Assembly: GCA_964442385.1 (NCBI GenBank)
Contig: CAYTYZ010000025.1
Location: forward strand, 1 to 9,324
Source of the DNA: CAYTYZ01 sp964442385
GTDB lineage: Bacteria > Patescibacteriota > Microgenomatia > UBA12405
Direction: 5' to 3'
DNA length: 9,324 nt
This document shows positions 1 to 6,385 of this stretch, in pieces; the stretch's first letter is position 1, and each line of letters opens with the position of its first letter. A program made the position numbers and the translations under genes. The notes beneath the pieces are model-generated. The model saw nothing but the letters and a program-made list of their open reading frames with translations, was not told where the DNA came from and did not search any database.

Positions 1-19
1 CCAGATTCTGGAAAACACT

Positions 20-802
20 ATGAACGATCAAACACTAATAGACAAACAAATTACAATACTCAAACTTCTTTATCGATTTCGATTTCTTACTAGCATTCAC
101 ATTCAACACCTCTTAAACGACAAAACATTACGCCTAACAAACTATCATCTAAAAACACTCACTTTAAATAACTACGTTAACAAACACTATTCCCGCTCTC
201 TAGGCTTAGGAAACCTACCAGCTGTCTATTTCCTTGCTCCAAAAAGTATTAAAGTGTTACAAAACATTGATGGGGTAGATCCCAAAATACTAAAACGTAT
301 TTATCGTGAAAAACTTAGATCACAGCAATTTATTACCCACTGGCTATTTATAGCCAGGTATTACGAATATCTTTTGACTGAATCTGCCAAATCAAAACAC
401 ACCCTGCATTTCTTTACAAAAACTGACTTAATGGCTCATAAATATATAATCCATCCCCTACCGGATGCTTACTTTGCCAGAGTTGATGATAGCCAAGAAA
501 CCAAGCGTTATTTGGTTGAAATCATTGACGAAGGTGCTCCACGCTTTGCCCTACGAAAACGCATGGAGCAATACACCGACTATATAGAAAGTGGCAAGTT
601 TGAAGAAGTCACTGGCCACCTTTTTCCAACCATTCTTTTAATCTGTCCCACACTTGGCTTGCAGATATATCTAAAAAAATATCTAGCCAAGATTTATGAC
701 GAGTCGTCGTTGGACCAGGTTTCGATTTATCTAACCACTCAGGATGGTGCCTTTGCAGGAGATTGGGAAAGAGTTGAGCCTGAGGTTCAATACTTATCTT
801 GA
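20..802 (+). CDS. Replication-relaxation family protein (winged-helix, Replic_Relax-like)
   Basis: 260 aa. The N-terminus (about residues 5-55) is a winged-helix pattern: 'ILKLLYRFRFLTSIHIQHLL' followed by a helix and a wing. The family signature 'PAVYFLAPKSIKVL' follows at about 67-80. The C-terminal half (about 105-235) has 'PDAYFARV' at 148-155, 'KRYLVEIIDEG' at 162-172, then 'RMEQYTDY' and 'FPTILLICPT', the usual C-terminal layout of Replic_Relax proteins. Members were named for roles in plasmid replication and relaxation and are common on mobile elements and in CPR genomes. DNA binding is inferred; the PD...E pattern recalls a nuclease-like fold, but no complete PD-(D/E)xK site is visible. 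The ATG at 20 puts the helix-turn-helix where family members have it. However, the frame is open to the window edge without a stop, so a further-upstream start cannot be excluded. No strong SD is visible. The gene converges on the BtpA-like gene. Confidence 0.8.
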   Translation: MNDQTLIDKQITILKLLYRFRFLTSIHIQHLLNDKTLRLTNYHLKTLTLNNYVNKHYSRSLGLGNLPAVYFLAPKSIKVLQNIDGVDPKILKRIYREKLRSQQFITHWLFIARYYEYLLTESAKSKHTLHFFTKTDLMAHKYIIHPLPDAYFARVDDSQETKRYLVEIIDEGAPRFALRKRMEQYTDYIESGKFEEVTGHLFPTILLICPTLGLQIYLKKYLAKIYDESSLDQVSIYLTTQDGAFAGDWERVEPEVQYLS

Positions 803-858
803 ATTAAAAGTAACGCACATTACTCTCTGATTTGTGTGTCGGAATAGTTATTTTTAAT
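803..858. terminator. Putative bidirectional intrinsic terminator between convergent genes
   Basis: ATTAAAAGTAAC (803-814) pairs with GTTATTTTTAAT (847-858): 12-base arms with one G-T wobble. A second, inner pairing is possible between ACGCACA (813-819) and TGTGTGT (833-839). The outer stem carries A-rich sequence on the left and T-rich on the right, so either strand would end in a U-rich tract. It lies exactly between the stops of two convergent genes (802 and 865). The stem is AT-rich and the loop long, so strength is uncertain. Confidence 0.5.
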
Positions 859-864
859 GAGTGG

Positions 865-1935
865 TTATTTGAAAAATTTAAGCATTTTTTTTACCAGAAT
901 ATCATCAACCGGGTTCTCCCAGTATTTGTTCACTTTTAGTAAACCTCCTAAAATTACATAATCTGCATACTTCAAATAAGTTTCTTCATCAAAGCCGGAG
1001 CCTGTTATTATCGGTATATTAATTCCTTTACCAAAATTCTCCAAAGTTTTTTGTTCTATTGAGTTAATCATTTCCCTTGCCTTAATTAAAGAGTTTATCG
1101 GTATATTCCCGTTATTTGATGAAGTTGTTAGAATAATACCTTCTAATTTTGAAAATGAGACAGTATTTAACCATGAAGACAATACTTTTAGTTCGTTTCC
1201 AAAAAGTGTATATTTTTTGTGTAAATCTGTCCATATTTGCGGGTATATTCTTAAATGAGGATCGGAAACGCCAACTAAAGAATTCAAGAAGTTTCTTAAA
1301 TAATAAAGTTTTGCGAGACCCCCTTTATTAATTAATCTACCCTCGGGCCTCAAGCCAGAAAATACTGAGGAGTCTGATTGGACGAAAAATGCTCCAACAG
1401 AAATTGCCATTGGTAAAGATTCCAGTTCGGCCCCCACAAGTAAATTTATGCCCAAAACAGCTTCAGGAAATTTTTGTCTGATAGTTCTCAGTATTAAATG
1501 GAATATAGCAAGTTCTTCTAACGGAATATCTCCGCTTAAAAAATACGGGGTACCAACATTCTCGATTTCAATTATCTTGACACCATTTGCCAAATAAATG
1601 GAAACTTCTTTTATCGCCCTGTCAGTTAATGCTTTAACAAAAGGCATTGCAATTAATCTTTCCTCTATTTTTTTAGTCTCGCTATCCTTTAATAAAAAAA
1701 TAGAACTGATTGAATTGATTAAAATACCATCACCGTATTTATCGACAACTTCTTTGTGCAATAAACACATTTTTTTTCTTATATCAATCAATTCCTCTAA
1801 ATCACTTAGACGGTATGTCTCAACACCCATTCTTTCGCTGTAAACAGTGTTTAATAAGGCATTGTTTAAATTTACATGAAGAACTGCGATAAGTTCTGGC
1901 TTATTTGGATTTGATTTTTTGGGAATAATTAGCAT
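865..1935 (-). CDS. BtpA/SgcQ-family TIM-barrel protein
   Basis: 356 aa. The family is recognised from three blocks. The first is an N-terminal strand 'LIAVLHV' in place of the usual GMIHL. The second is the core 'YLANGVKIIEIENVGTPYFLSG', matching the 'GVDGIIVENFGDAPF' block, followed by 'GINLLVGAELESLPMAISVGAFFVQ' and 'VFSGLRPEGRLINKGG'. The third is a C-terminus 'PIITGSGFDEETYLKYADYVILGGLLKVNKYWENPVDD', which matches the family's SG...ADGVIVG..LK..G.W.NPVD ending closely. BtpA is linked to photosystem I biogenesis in cyanobacteria and SgcQ is a putative sugar-operon enzyme; the chemistry of most members is unknown. Typical members are about 260-280 aa, so this one carries roughly 80 extra residues between the first strand and the ENVG block. 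It is divergent from the ATP-grasp operon across 43 bases, which suggests a shared pathway or shared control. There is no SD before the ATG. Confidence 0.75.
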   Translation of the reverse strand: MLIIPKKSNPNKPELIAVLHVNLNNALLNTVYSERMGVETYRLSDLEELIDIRKKMCLLHKEVVDKYGDGILINSISSIFLLKDSETKKIEERLIAMPFVKALTDRAIKEVSIYLANGVKIIEIENVGTPYFLSGDIPLEELAIFHLILRTIRQKFPEAVLGINLLVGAELESLPMAISVGAFFVQSDSSVFSGLRPEGRLINKGGLAKLYYLRNFLNSLVGVSDPHLRIYPQIWTDLHKKYTLFGNELKVLSSWLNTVSFSKLEGIILTTSSNNGNIPINSLIKAREMINSIEQKTLENFGKGINIPIITGSGFDEETYLKYADYVILGGLLKVNKYWENPVDDILVKKMLKFFK

Positions 1936-1957
1936 ATAAAATTAGAAATAACGCAAG

Positions 1958-1971
1958 TTGTATTATACAAT
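1958..1971. promoter_or_regulatory. Overlapping divergent -10 elements in a 13-base palindrome
   Basis: TTGTAT-T-ATACAA (1958-1970) is a perfect inverted repeat. On the minus strand it contains consensus TATAAT (1967 down to 1962) serving the BtpA-like gene, with a leader of about 20 bases. On the plus strand TACAAT (1966-1971) lies 7 bases before the ATG at 1979, so that transcript would be almost leaderless. No good -35 is visible for either side. The two promoters physically overlap, so firing of one should interfere with the other. Confidence 0.45.
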
Positions 1972-1978
1972 ACCCAAG

Positions 1979-3322
1979 ATGAACTTAATGATAAAAAAAA
2001 TAAGAGATAAGACGCGTGATGCCCATTTTGTTTGGTTTGGTTCCAGATCCTTAGACGCTTCTCCAATTTTAGATATATCAAGCAAACTTGGTGTTGTTTG
2101 TTTGGTTGGTGAAGGTAAAGACATAAATAATAGTGTCAGTGGTTTCTCCTTAGAACTTTTTTCTGGTAAAAGAATTGATTACGACAGATTCGGATGGGAT
2201 GGTTTGGATATTAAATACACCTCACAAATTATTCATTATTTAGAAATAATTTTAAAAAAATCAAATGTTGTAATAGTACCCTTTTCTGCCTCGCAATTTG
2301 TATCAAATATTGGATTTTCATTTCCATCAATTAAAATTGCCGGTAATTTCTTTCATTTAGAACAGGCTTTTAATTACAAGCCTTGGGTTGAGTTTCAATT
2401 TAAGAAATACAACATACCTGTTAATTCCTGGTCCTATTATATGATTGGATCAGATATTCAAACAAAACTAGATGAAAAGGAGTGGCTCGTTAGACCTGCA
2501 AGTGGCACAGGTGGTATGGGGATGCTACGAATAAACTCGTTGCAAGATCTTTTAAAAATAATAAAAAAAACTCCGACTCCACAAGTTGCTTCATTTACTA
2601 AATATTTACCGGAAATATTTTCTTTAAATGTCAGTGCTTGCCTGTTCCCTTCCGGTGCATTAACTATCCATCCAATCTCAACACAAATTATAGGATCGCC
2701 GATATGTACCGATCGCGAATTTGGCTACTGCGGAAACGATTATGAATCAGTAAAAGAAATATTGTCGGAAAAAGATATAGAAAAAATTGAAATAATAATC
2801 AGAAAGGTAGGTAGATGGTTACATTCATATGGATATATCGGTTCTTTTGGGCTTGATTTAATAAAAGACAAATCCAATATATCCGTGACAGAATTAAATG
2901 CACGTTACCAAGCTTCTGCTTTTTTAGCATCAAAAATAATGGATCGTATTGGCTTTAATAATATCTACACAGATCATATTGCAGCACATTTTTCTATTGA
3001 ACCAAGTGGGGTTATCCCATCACTTAAAGATATAACCAAATTACAACCTCCTTTTTCACAAGTTATTTGCTATTACTTACCCGAGCCTAATAGTGATTTT
3101 GTAAAAAATAACACTAAAGAAAAAAAAGCTCACTTGTTAGGTGAATTTCAATTGTTACCAAAAGTTAAAAAGTTGCAAAAGCATTCTCTTCTTTTTAGAT
3201 ATATCACAGGAGAAAAAGTCCTTACTGACGGAAGAAATATATCTGAAGATATTCAAATGGCTATCTCGAAACAAAAATCTAAGACTGTAGAAACAATAGC
3301 GAAAATTGAAGGTCTAAATTAG
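1979..3322 (+). CDS. ATP-grasp ligase 1 (peptide/amide-ligase-like)
   Basis: 447 aa from the ATG at 1979. A TTG at 1958 would add 7 residues, but it sits inside the promoter palindrome, so I prefer the ATG. Residues about 15-125 resemble a pre-ATP-grasp Rossmann-like domain ('AHFVWFGSR', 'NVVIVPFSASQF'). The ATP-grasp fold follows: a glycine-rich nucleotide loop 'WLVRPASGTGGMGM' (about 169-182), 'YIGSFGLDLI' (about 286-295) and the metal-binding strand 'VTELNARYQAS' (about 303-313) with the E-x-N-x-R arrangement. These enzymes use ATP to make an acyl-phosphate that is attacked by an amine or other nucleophile. The last 100 residues or so are an extra C-terminal extension I do not recognise. 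Substrates cannot be read. The gene heads a run of four same-strand enzyme genes, 43 bases before the second ATP-grasp gene. Its base composition looks AT-richer than that of the following genes. Confidence 0.75.
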   Translation: MNLMIKKIRDKTRDAHFVWFGSRSLDASPILDISSKLGVVCLVGEGKDINNSVSGFSLELFSGKRIDYDRFGWDGLDIKYTSQIIHYLEIILKKSNVVIVPFSASQFVSNIGFSFPSIKIAGNFFHLEQAFNYKPWVEFQFKKYNIPVNSWSYYMIGSDIQTKLDEKEWLVRPASGTGGMGMLRINSLQDLLKIIKKTPTPQVASFTKYLPEIFSLNVSACLFPSGALTIHPISTQIIGSPICTDREFGYCGNDYESVKEILSEKDIEKIEIIIRKVGRWLHSYGYIGSFGLDLIKDKSNISVTELNARYQASAFLASKIMDRIGFNNIYTDHIAAHFSIEPSGVIPSLKDITKLQPPFSQVICYYLPEPNSDFVKNNTKEKKAHLLGEFQLLPKVKKLQKHSLLFRYITGEKVLTDGRNISEDIQMAISKQKSKTVETIAKIEGLN

Positions 3323-3351
3323 TTGTTTTGTGTCAAAATTTGCATTAAAAT
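3323..3351 (+). promoter_or_regulatory. Candidate promoter before the second ATP-grasp gene
   Basis: TTGTTT (3323-3328) and TAAAAT (3346-3351) are separated by 17 bases. The predicted start near 3358 would leave a leader of about 8 bases before the ATG at 3366, with no real SD. The -35 matches consensus only at TTG. The 43-base spacing would also allow read-through from the upstream gene. Confidence 0.35.
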
Positions 3352-3365
3352 AGCGCACGAGTAAT

Positions 3366-4451
3366 ATGAATACTAAAACTAGAAAAATTTTGATTACAAG
3401 TGTAGGCAGTGGTGTTGGTAATGCAGTCCTAACCGCCATACAACGAAGTAGGAGACACTATTATGTTGTATCAACCAATACGGAGCCATTCCATTCGGGG
3501 GTATATAGATCAGATAAGGTTTACCTCGTGAAAAAGTCGGATGTATATCCAGATGAATGGGTAGAAAAAATAATTGAAATAGTTAAAAAAGACAAGCCAT
3601 TAATGCTTATACCAGGAAGAGATGCAGACGTGACACTGTTAAGTAAAGTTAAAGAAAGGATCGAGGAGCTGGGTGTAAAGGTAATGTGTTCTGATAAAAA
3701 TATTGTTGAACAATCTAATGACAAATTTCTTACCAGCAATTTATTTAATAAATTAGGGCTTCAGTATGCCGAAACAGTAGACATGTCAGACAAGAAGGGG
3801 CTGAAGAGGATAATAAATAAATATGGTTTTCCTTTAATAGCTAAACCACGTTTTGGAACAGGTACGATCGGAGTTAAACTAGTATTAAACAAGAGCGATA
3901 TACAAAACATTTTGGATGTGACAAAACCTCATGAATACTTGGTTCAAGAATATCTTCCTCCGACAGGGCCACTTCATTCCATTACTACTATGACTCCTTT
4001 AATTCAAGACTGGGAATATTCAATACAAATATTATTTAATCCCAAAGGCAAGATAATGGGGGTTTTTCCTAGTATTAATACATTAGAAAACGGGTTACCG
4101 GTTGCCGTTCGAGTTTCAAGGTCCACAGAAATTGAAGATAGCCTAAAAACAATTACGTCTTTAAATGGAACTATTGTTGGCCCAATTAATATTCAAGGCA
4201 GGGTAAAAAATGGGAAAATTGTATATTTTGAGGCCAATCTTAGGTGCACTGGAATAACTGGCACTCGGGCTGGCTTAGGATTTAATGAGATAGATGCTTT
4301 ATGGGAAGCTTTTGTTGAAAATAAAGATGTACAAATGCCTACTATACCAGATGGGAGCTACGCATATCGTAATCTTGAAGATACATTTTTTACAAAAGAT
4401 CAGCTCAATTTCTTGATTAGTAACGGAAGTATTATGTTGTCAAAAAACTGA
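3366..4451 (+). CDS. ATP-grasp ligase 2 (CarB/PylC-like)
   Basis: 361 aa. The N-terminal pre-ATP-grasp Rossmann domain has a glycine-rich turn 'TSVGSGVGNAV' (11-21) and a strand 'PLMLIPGRDAD' (78-88). The ATP-grasp module includes 'GFPLIAKPRFGTGTIGV' (154-170), with K160 and the flexible glycine loop, then 'YLVQEYLPP' (191-199) and the metal-binding 'FEANLRCTG' (288-296) with E289 and N291. This arrangement matches carbamoyl-phosphate-synthase-large-subunit-like ligases (PylC, CarB-like). The reaction is expected to be ATP-dependent coupling of a carboxylate to a nucleophile. Its TGA stop (4449-4451) directly abuts the ATG of the phosphatase gene, indicating one transcript and translational coupling. 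Sequence and architecture differ from ligase 1, so the two are not a recent tandem duplication and probably act on different substrates or in successive steps. Confidence 0.8.
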   Translation: MNTKTRKILITSVGSGVGNAVLTAIQRSRRHYYVVSTNTEPFHSGVYRSDKVYLVKKSDVYPDEWVEKIIEIVKKDKPLMLIPGRDADVTLLSKVKERIEELGVKVMCSDKNIVEQSNDKFLTSNLFNKLGLQYAETVDMSDKKGLKRIINKYGFPLIAKPRFGTGTIGVKLVLNKSDIQNILDVTKPHEYLVQEYLPPTGPLHSITTMTPLIQDWEYSIQILFNPKGKIMGVFPSINTLENGLPVAVRVSRSTEIEDSLKTITSLNGTIVGPINIQGRVKNGKIVYFEANLRCTGITGTRAGLGFNEIDALWEAFVENKDVQMPTIPDGSYAYRNLEDTFFTKDQLNFLISNGSIMLSKN

Positions 4452-5117
4452 ATGGCAGAAAGACATGTGTACATTGTCCGTCATGGAGAAAGTAATGCAA
4501 ATACTTCCGGAGTTGATTTAGGAAACGACTCCTTACTGACGGAAAAGGGTTATGCTCAAGCATTTTCTATAGCTAAACGTATTTCTCACATAAAAGGTAT
4601 TGAAACGATTGTAACAAGTCCTCTACGGCGTGCTGTGCAAACAGCCGAAATAATTTCTCAAACGGTAGGTATACCATTTCAAGAAAACAAACTTTTCACA
4701 CAACGTCTTCGTCCATCTTGTGTAAAAAATAAGAGACATACTGACCCTGAGGTTAGGAAAGTTATGAAAGAAATTTTCTTAGGCTACTTGATTCCTGGCC
4801 ATCGTCATTCTGATGAAGAAAATTTAGATGAGATAAAAATCCGAATGAAAAATGCTCTTGATTTTCTTAAAGATAATCCATTCCAACACATTTGTGTAGT
4901 TACACACGGAATGATACTTCGAGCACTTTTTTGCGCTGTCTTTTCCGGAACTGATTTTACAGGGCAAGACTTCCAGAGGGCAATTCAAAGTTTGGAACCA
5001 GATAACATTGGTGTTACGTACATACGAGTAAAAGATGAATCTAACGTTCTAGTCCCTGGCGAAATGGAATCGTCATGGAGACTGATAACTTGGAATGATG
5101 TGGCAAAGTTTGCTTAG
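4452..5117 (+). CDS. Histidine phosphatase superfamily protein (phosphoglycerate-mutase-like)
   Basis: 221 aa. The catalytic motif 'IVRHGESN' (8-15) contains the nucleophile H11 and phosphate-binding R10. 'TSPLRRAVQTAE' (55-66) supplies the second arginine (R59), and 'VVTHGM' (149-154) supplies the second histidine H152. The segment 'LFTQRLRPS' (81-89) resembles the family's 'L.ERRRPS' block, but with Gln at the position normally occupied by the acidic residue that acts as proton donor. Activity may therefore be altered or the acid supplied from elsewhere. It is cytosolic, with no signal peptide. The ATG follows the stop of ATP-grasp 2 with zero spacing, so it is co-translated with it. In context it more likely removes phosphate from a pathway intermediate than acts in glycolysis, but that is inference. 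Confidence 0.85.
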   Translation: MAERHVYIVRHGESNANTSGVDLGNDSLLTEKGYAQAFSIAKRISHIKGIETIVTSPLRRAVQTAEIISQTVGIPFQENKLFTQRLRPSCVKNKRHTDPEVRKVMKEIFLGYLIPGHRHSDEENLDEIKIRMKNALDFLKDNPFQHICVVTHGMILRALFCAVFSGTDFTGQDFQRAIQSLEPDNIGVTYIRVKDESNVLVPGEMESSWRLITWNDVAKFA

Positions 5118-5150
5118 TTTCTACATACATGCTACTATAGTAGTATGTAT
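5110..5150 (+). promoter_or_regulatory. Promoter with 26-base near-perfect palindrome over the start codon
   Basis: TTGCTT (5110-5115), 17 bases, then TACTAT (5133-5138), with the ATG 6 bases further on (5145). A start at the ATG itself would be leaderless. Over the -10 and start codon lies a palindrome: ATACAT (5125-5130) / CTACTATAGTAG (5132-5143, self-complementary) / ATGTAT (5145-5150), with a single non-pairing position pair (5131/5144). The symmetry suggests a dimeric repressor operator, or a hairpin hiding the start codon in read-through mRNA. Confidence 0.5.
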
Positions 5151-6008
5151 AAGGATAGGGAAACTATCACTATAAATGCAGGAAATATTCAATTTGTAAA
5201 AGAGTGGACAATTAAGGTGCGTCAGTCTACACTTGATACTCTTTCTGAACATGGAGTGGCTGTTTTAAACATGAGAAAAGGAGATCGCCAGATTGCAGTA
5301 GAGAATTTATCACAATTATCTCAAGTATTTGGAGAAATTATCCCTCATAAACCTGGAGAACTTGTAACTGATGTTACTACCAAACCAGAGTTCAATGATC
5401 GTTCAGTGGTAAGACCTCAGAGCGATAATGGTCCTCAAACTCCACATGTAGATGGAGTACTAATGGAAAACACCCCAACTCTTATGGCAATGTATTGTTT
5501 GCAACCTTCTGTTCATGGTGGTGAGATGGTGTTTTTAGACATGTCAAATGCTTTTAGGCACATGCTTAAGTCCTCCCCACAACTTCTGGCACCTCTTTTC
5601 CGTCCCGATGCTGTTAAGGTTATAAGGCCAAATATGGAGAGAACAATTCCAGTATTTCGATTTGATGATAATCTTGTTTATTCTTATTATAGTAGCCATG
5701 AATACAACGACGTAATTCCGCACCCAGAAACAACAGAAGCTTTTTCTGTGCTAAGTTCTTATGTTAAAGATTTCACTAACCAGACGATAGTAAACCCCAA
5801 TCCGGGAACTTTGGTAATGTATGTAAACAGACGTGTGTTACACGGGAGATTAGGTTTTACAGACATTTTGGGTAGAGAAAGACATCACGTCAGAGCTTGG
5901 TATGACGGTGCTAACCCAGCTGTAACTCCTTCTATGAAAGGAATTGCTTTAAATGAAAGTGAAAGATCAAATCTTAAAGTGTTGTTAGATTCATATAGGC
6001 AAAGTTAG
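5145..6008 (+). CDS. TauD/TfdA-like Fe(II)/2-oxoglutarate-dependent dioxygenase
   Basis: 287 aa. The iron-binding facial triad is visible as 'TPHVDG' (H101, D103) and the distal 'VLHGRLGF' (H233). The 2-oxoglutarate-binding arginine is R246 or R250 in 'RERHHVRAWYDG'. 'NPNPGTLVMYVNRRVLHGR' is the standard strand before the distal histidine, and 'HGGEMVFLDMSNAF' is the TauD-type core block. Overall it resembles the TauD/gamma-butyrobetaine-hydroxylase/clavaminate-synthase group, which hydroxylates, desaturates or cyclises small amino-acid-like substrates using O2 and 2-oxoglutarate. The ATG at 5145 is the only usable start after an in-frame stop at 5115. It follows the phosphatase by 27 bases but has its own putative promoter and palindrome. 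No terminator is obvious after its stop. O2 use is notable if the host is an anaerobic CPR bacterium. Confidence 0.85.
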   Translation: MYKDRETITINAGNIQFVKEWTIKVRQSTLDTLSEHGVAVLNMRKGDRQIAVENLSQLSQVFGEIIPHKPGELVTDVTTKPEFNDRSVVRPQSDNGPQTPHVDGVLMENTPTLMAMYCLQPSVHGGEMVFLDMSNAFRHMLKSSPQLLAPLFRPDAVKVIRPNMERTIPVFRFDDNLVYSYYSSHEYNDVIPHPETTEAFSVLSSYVKDFTNQTIVNPNPGTLVMYVNRRVLHGRLGFTDILGRERHHVRAWYDGANPAVTPSMKGIALNESERSNLKVLLDSYRQS

Positions 6009-6119
6009 GCTAGCGGTAAAGTCTTAGATACAGAACAGAAACCTGTAATTATGGCATATTATCTTCTTGAAAAAACAGTGAACCTCATTTGCTGATTTGT
6101 CTTTAAGATATTGATACAT

Positions 6120-6347
6120 TTACTTTGATAAGTAATAGAACACTAGCTTGCTTCTGGATAATTTAAGTACCCATTTTATTAGAATACTGGCTATTTCAAG
6201 GATTAAATAGATAGTTAGGCTAAGCAAAGTTAGTAACAAACCAAATAAGGCCAGGTCTTCGCTGGGTCTTAAGACTATCTCTGCAACGATAAACAAAACT
6301 ATTAGACCACCAATTAACTTCAACCATTTTTTAAACCAAGGACTCAT
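6120..6347 (-). CDS. Small two-helix membrane protein, function unknown
   Basis: 75 aa. It begins with a basic, aromatic stretch 'SPWFKKWLK' and has two hydrophobic segments (about residues 9-26 and 31-58) separated by a short charged turn 'RPSED', followed by a basic tail 'KLSRSKLVFYYLSK'. By the positive-inside rule both ends would lie in the cytoplasm. I recognise no family. It is probably real because composition and topology are coherent and a TAAAAT -10-like box lies just upstream on the minus strand. It is divergent from the FtsK-like gene with 38 bases between start codons. Confidence 0.55.
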   Translation of the reverse strand: MSPWFKKWLKLIGGLIVLFIVAEIVLRPSEDLALFGLLLTLLSLTIYLILEIASILIKWVLKLSRSKLVFYYLSK

Positions 6348-6351
6348 TCTA

Positions 6352-6380
6352 ATTTTATTTTAACCCCTAAGTGCTAATAT
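6352..6380. promoter_or_regulatory. Divergent -10 elements between the membrane-protein and FtsK-like genes
   Basis: On the plus strand an extended -10, TGC-TAATAT (6372-6380), ends 5 bases before the ATG at 6386. An in-frame TGA at 6380-6382 excludes an earlier start, so the mRNA is probably leaderless. On the minus strand TAAAAT occurs twice (6362 to 6357 and 6357 to 6352), 9 or 4 bases before the ATG at 6347. No SD and no convincing -35 on either side. Confidence 0.4.
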
Positions 6381-6385
6381 GAATT

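Noticed and set aside
1149..1843. Two plus-strand reading frames (1149-1331, 1598-1843)
   Set aside because: They lie antisense inside the BtpA-like gene, whose family motifs cover the region; no family resemblance or start signals of their own.
3326..3338. TTTTG-TGT-CAAAA inverted repeat after ATP-grasp 1 as a terminator
   Set aside because: The stem is only 5 bases with no following U-tract, and it lies in the spacer of a plausible promoter.
3521..3739. 72-aa minus-strand reading frame
   Set aside because: Antisense to the conserved N-terminal domain of ATP-grasp ligase 2; serine-rich composition typical of a shadow frame.
4452..5117. Assignment as glycolytic phosphoglycerate mutase (gpmA)
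   Set aside because: The RHG and THG motifs are superfamily-wide; the length, the RPS block and the operon context do not fit canonical GpmA.
6009..6119. Terminator or RNA gene between the convergent dioxygenase and membrane-protein genes
   Set aside because: Only a 6-base TATCTT/AAGATA pairing with a long loop and no U-tract was seen; no tRNA-like fold.
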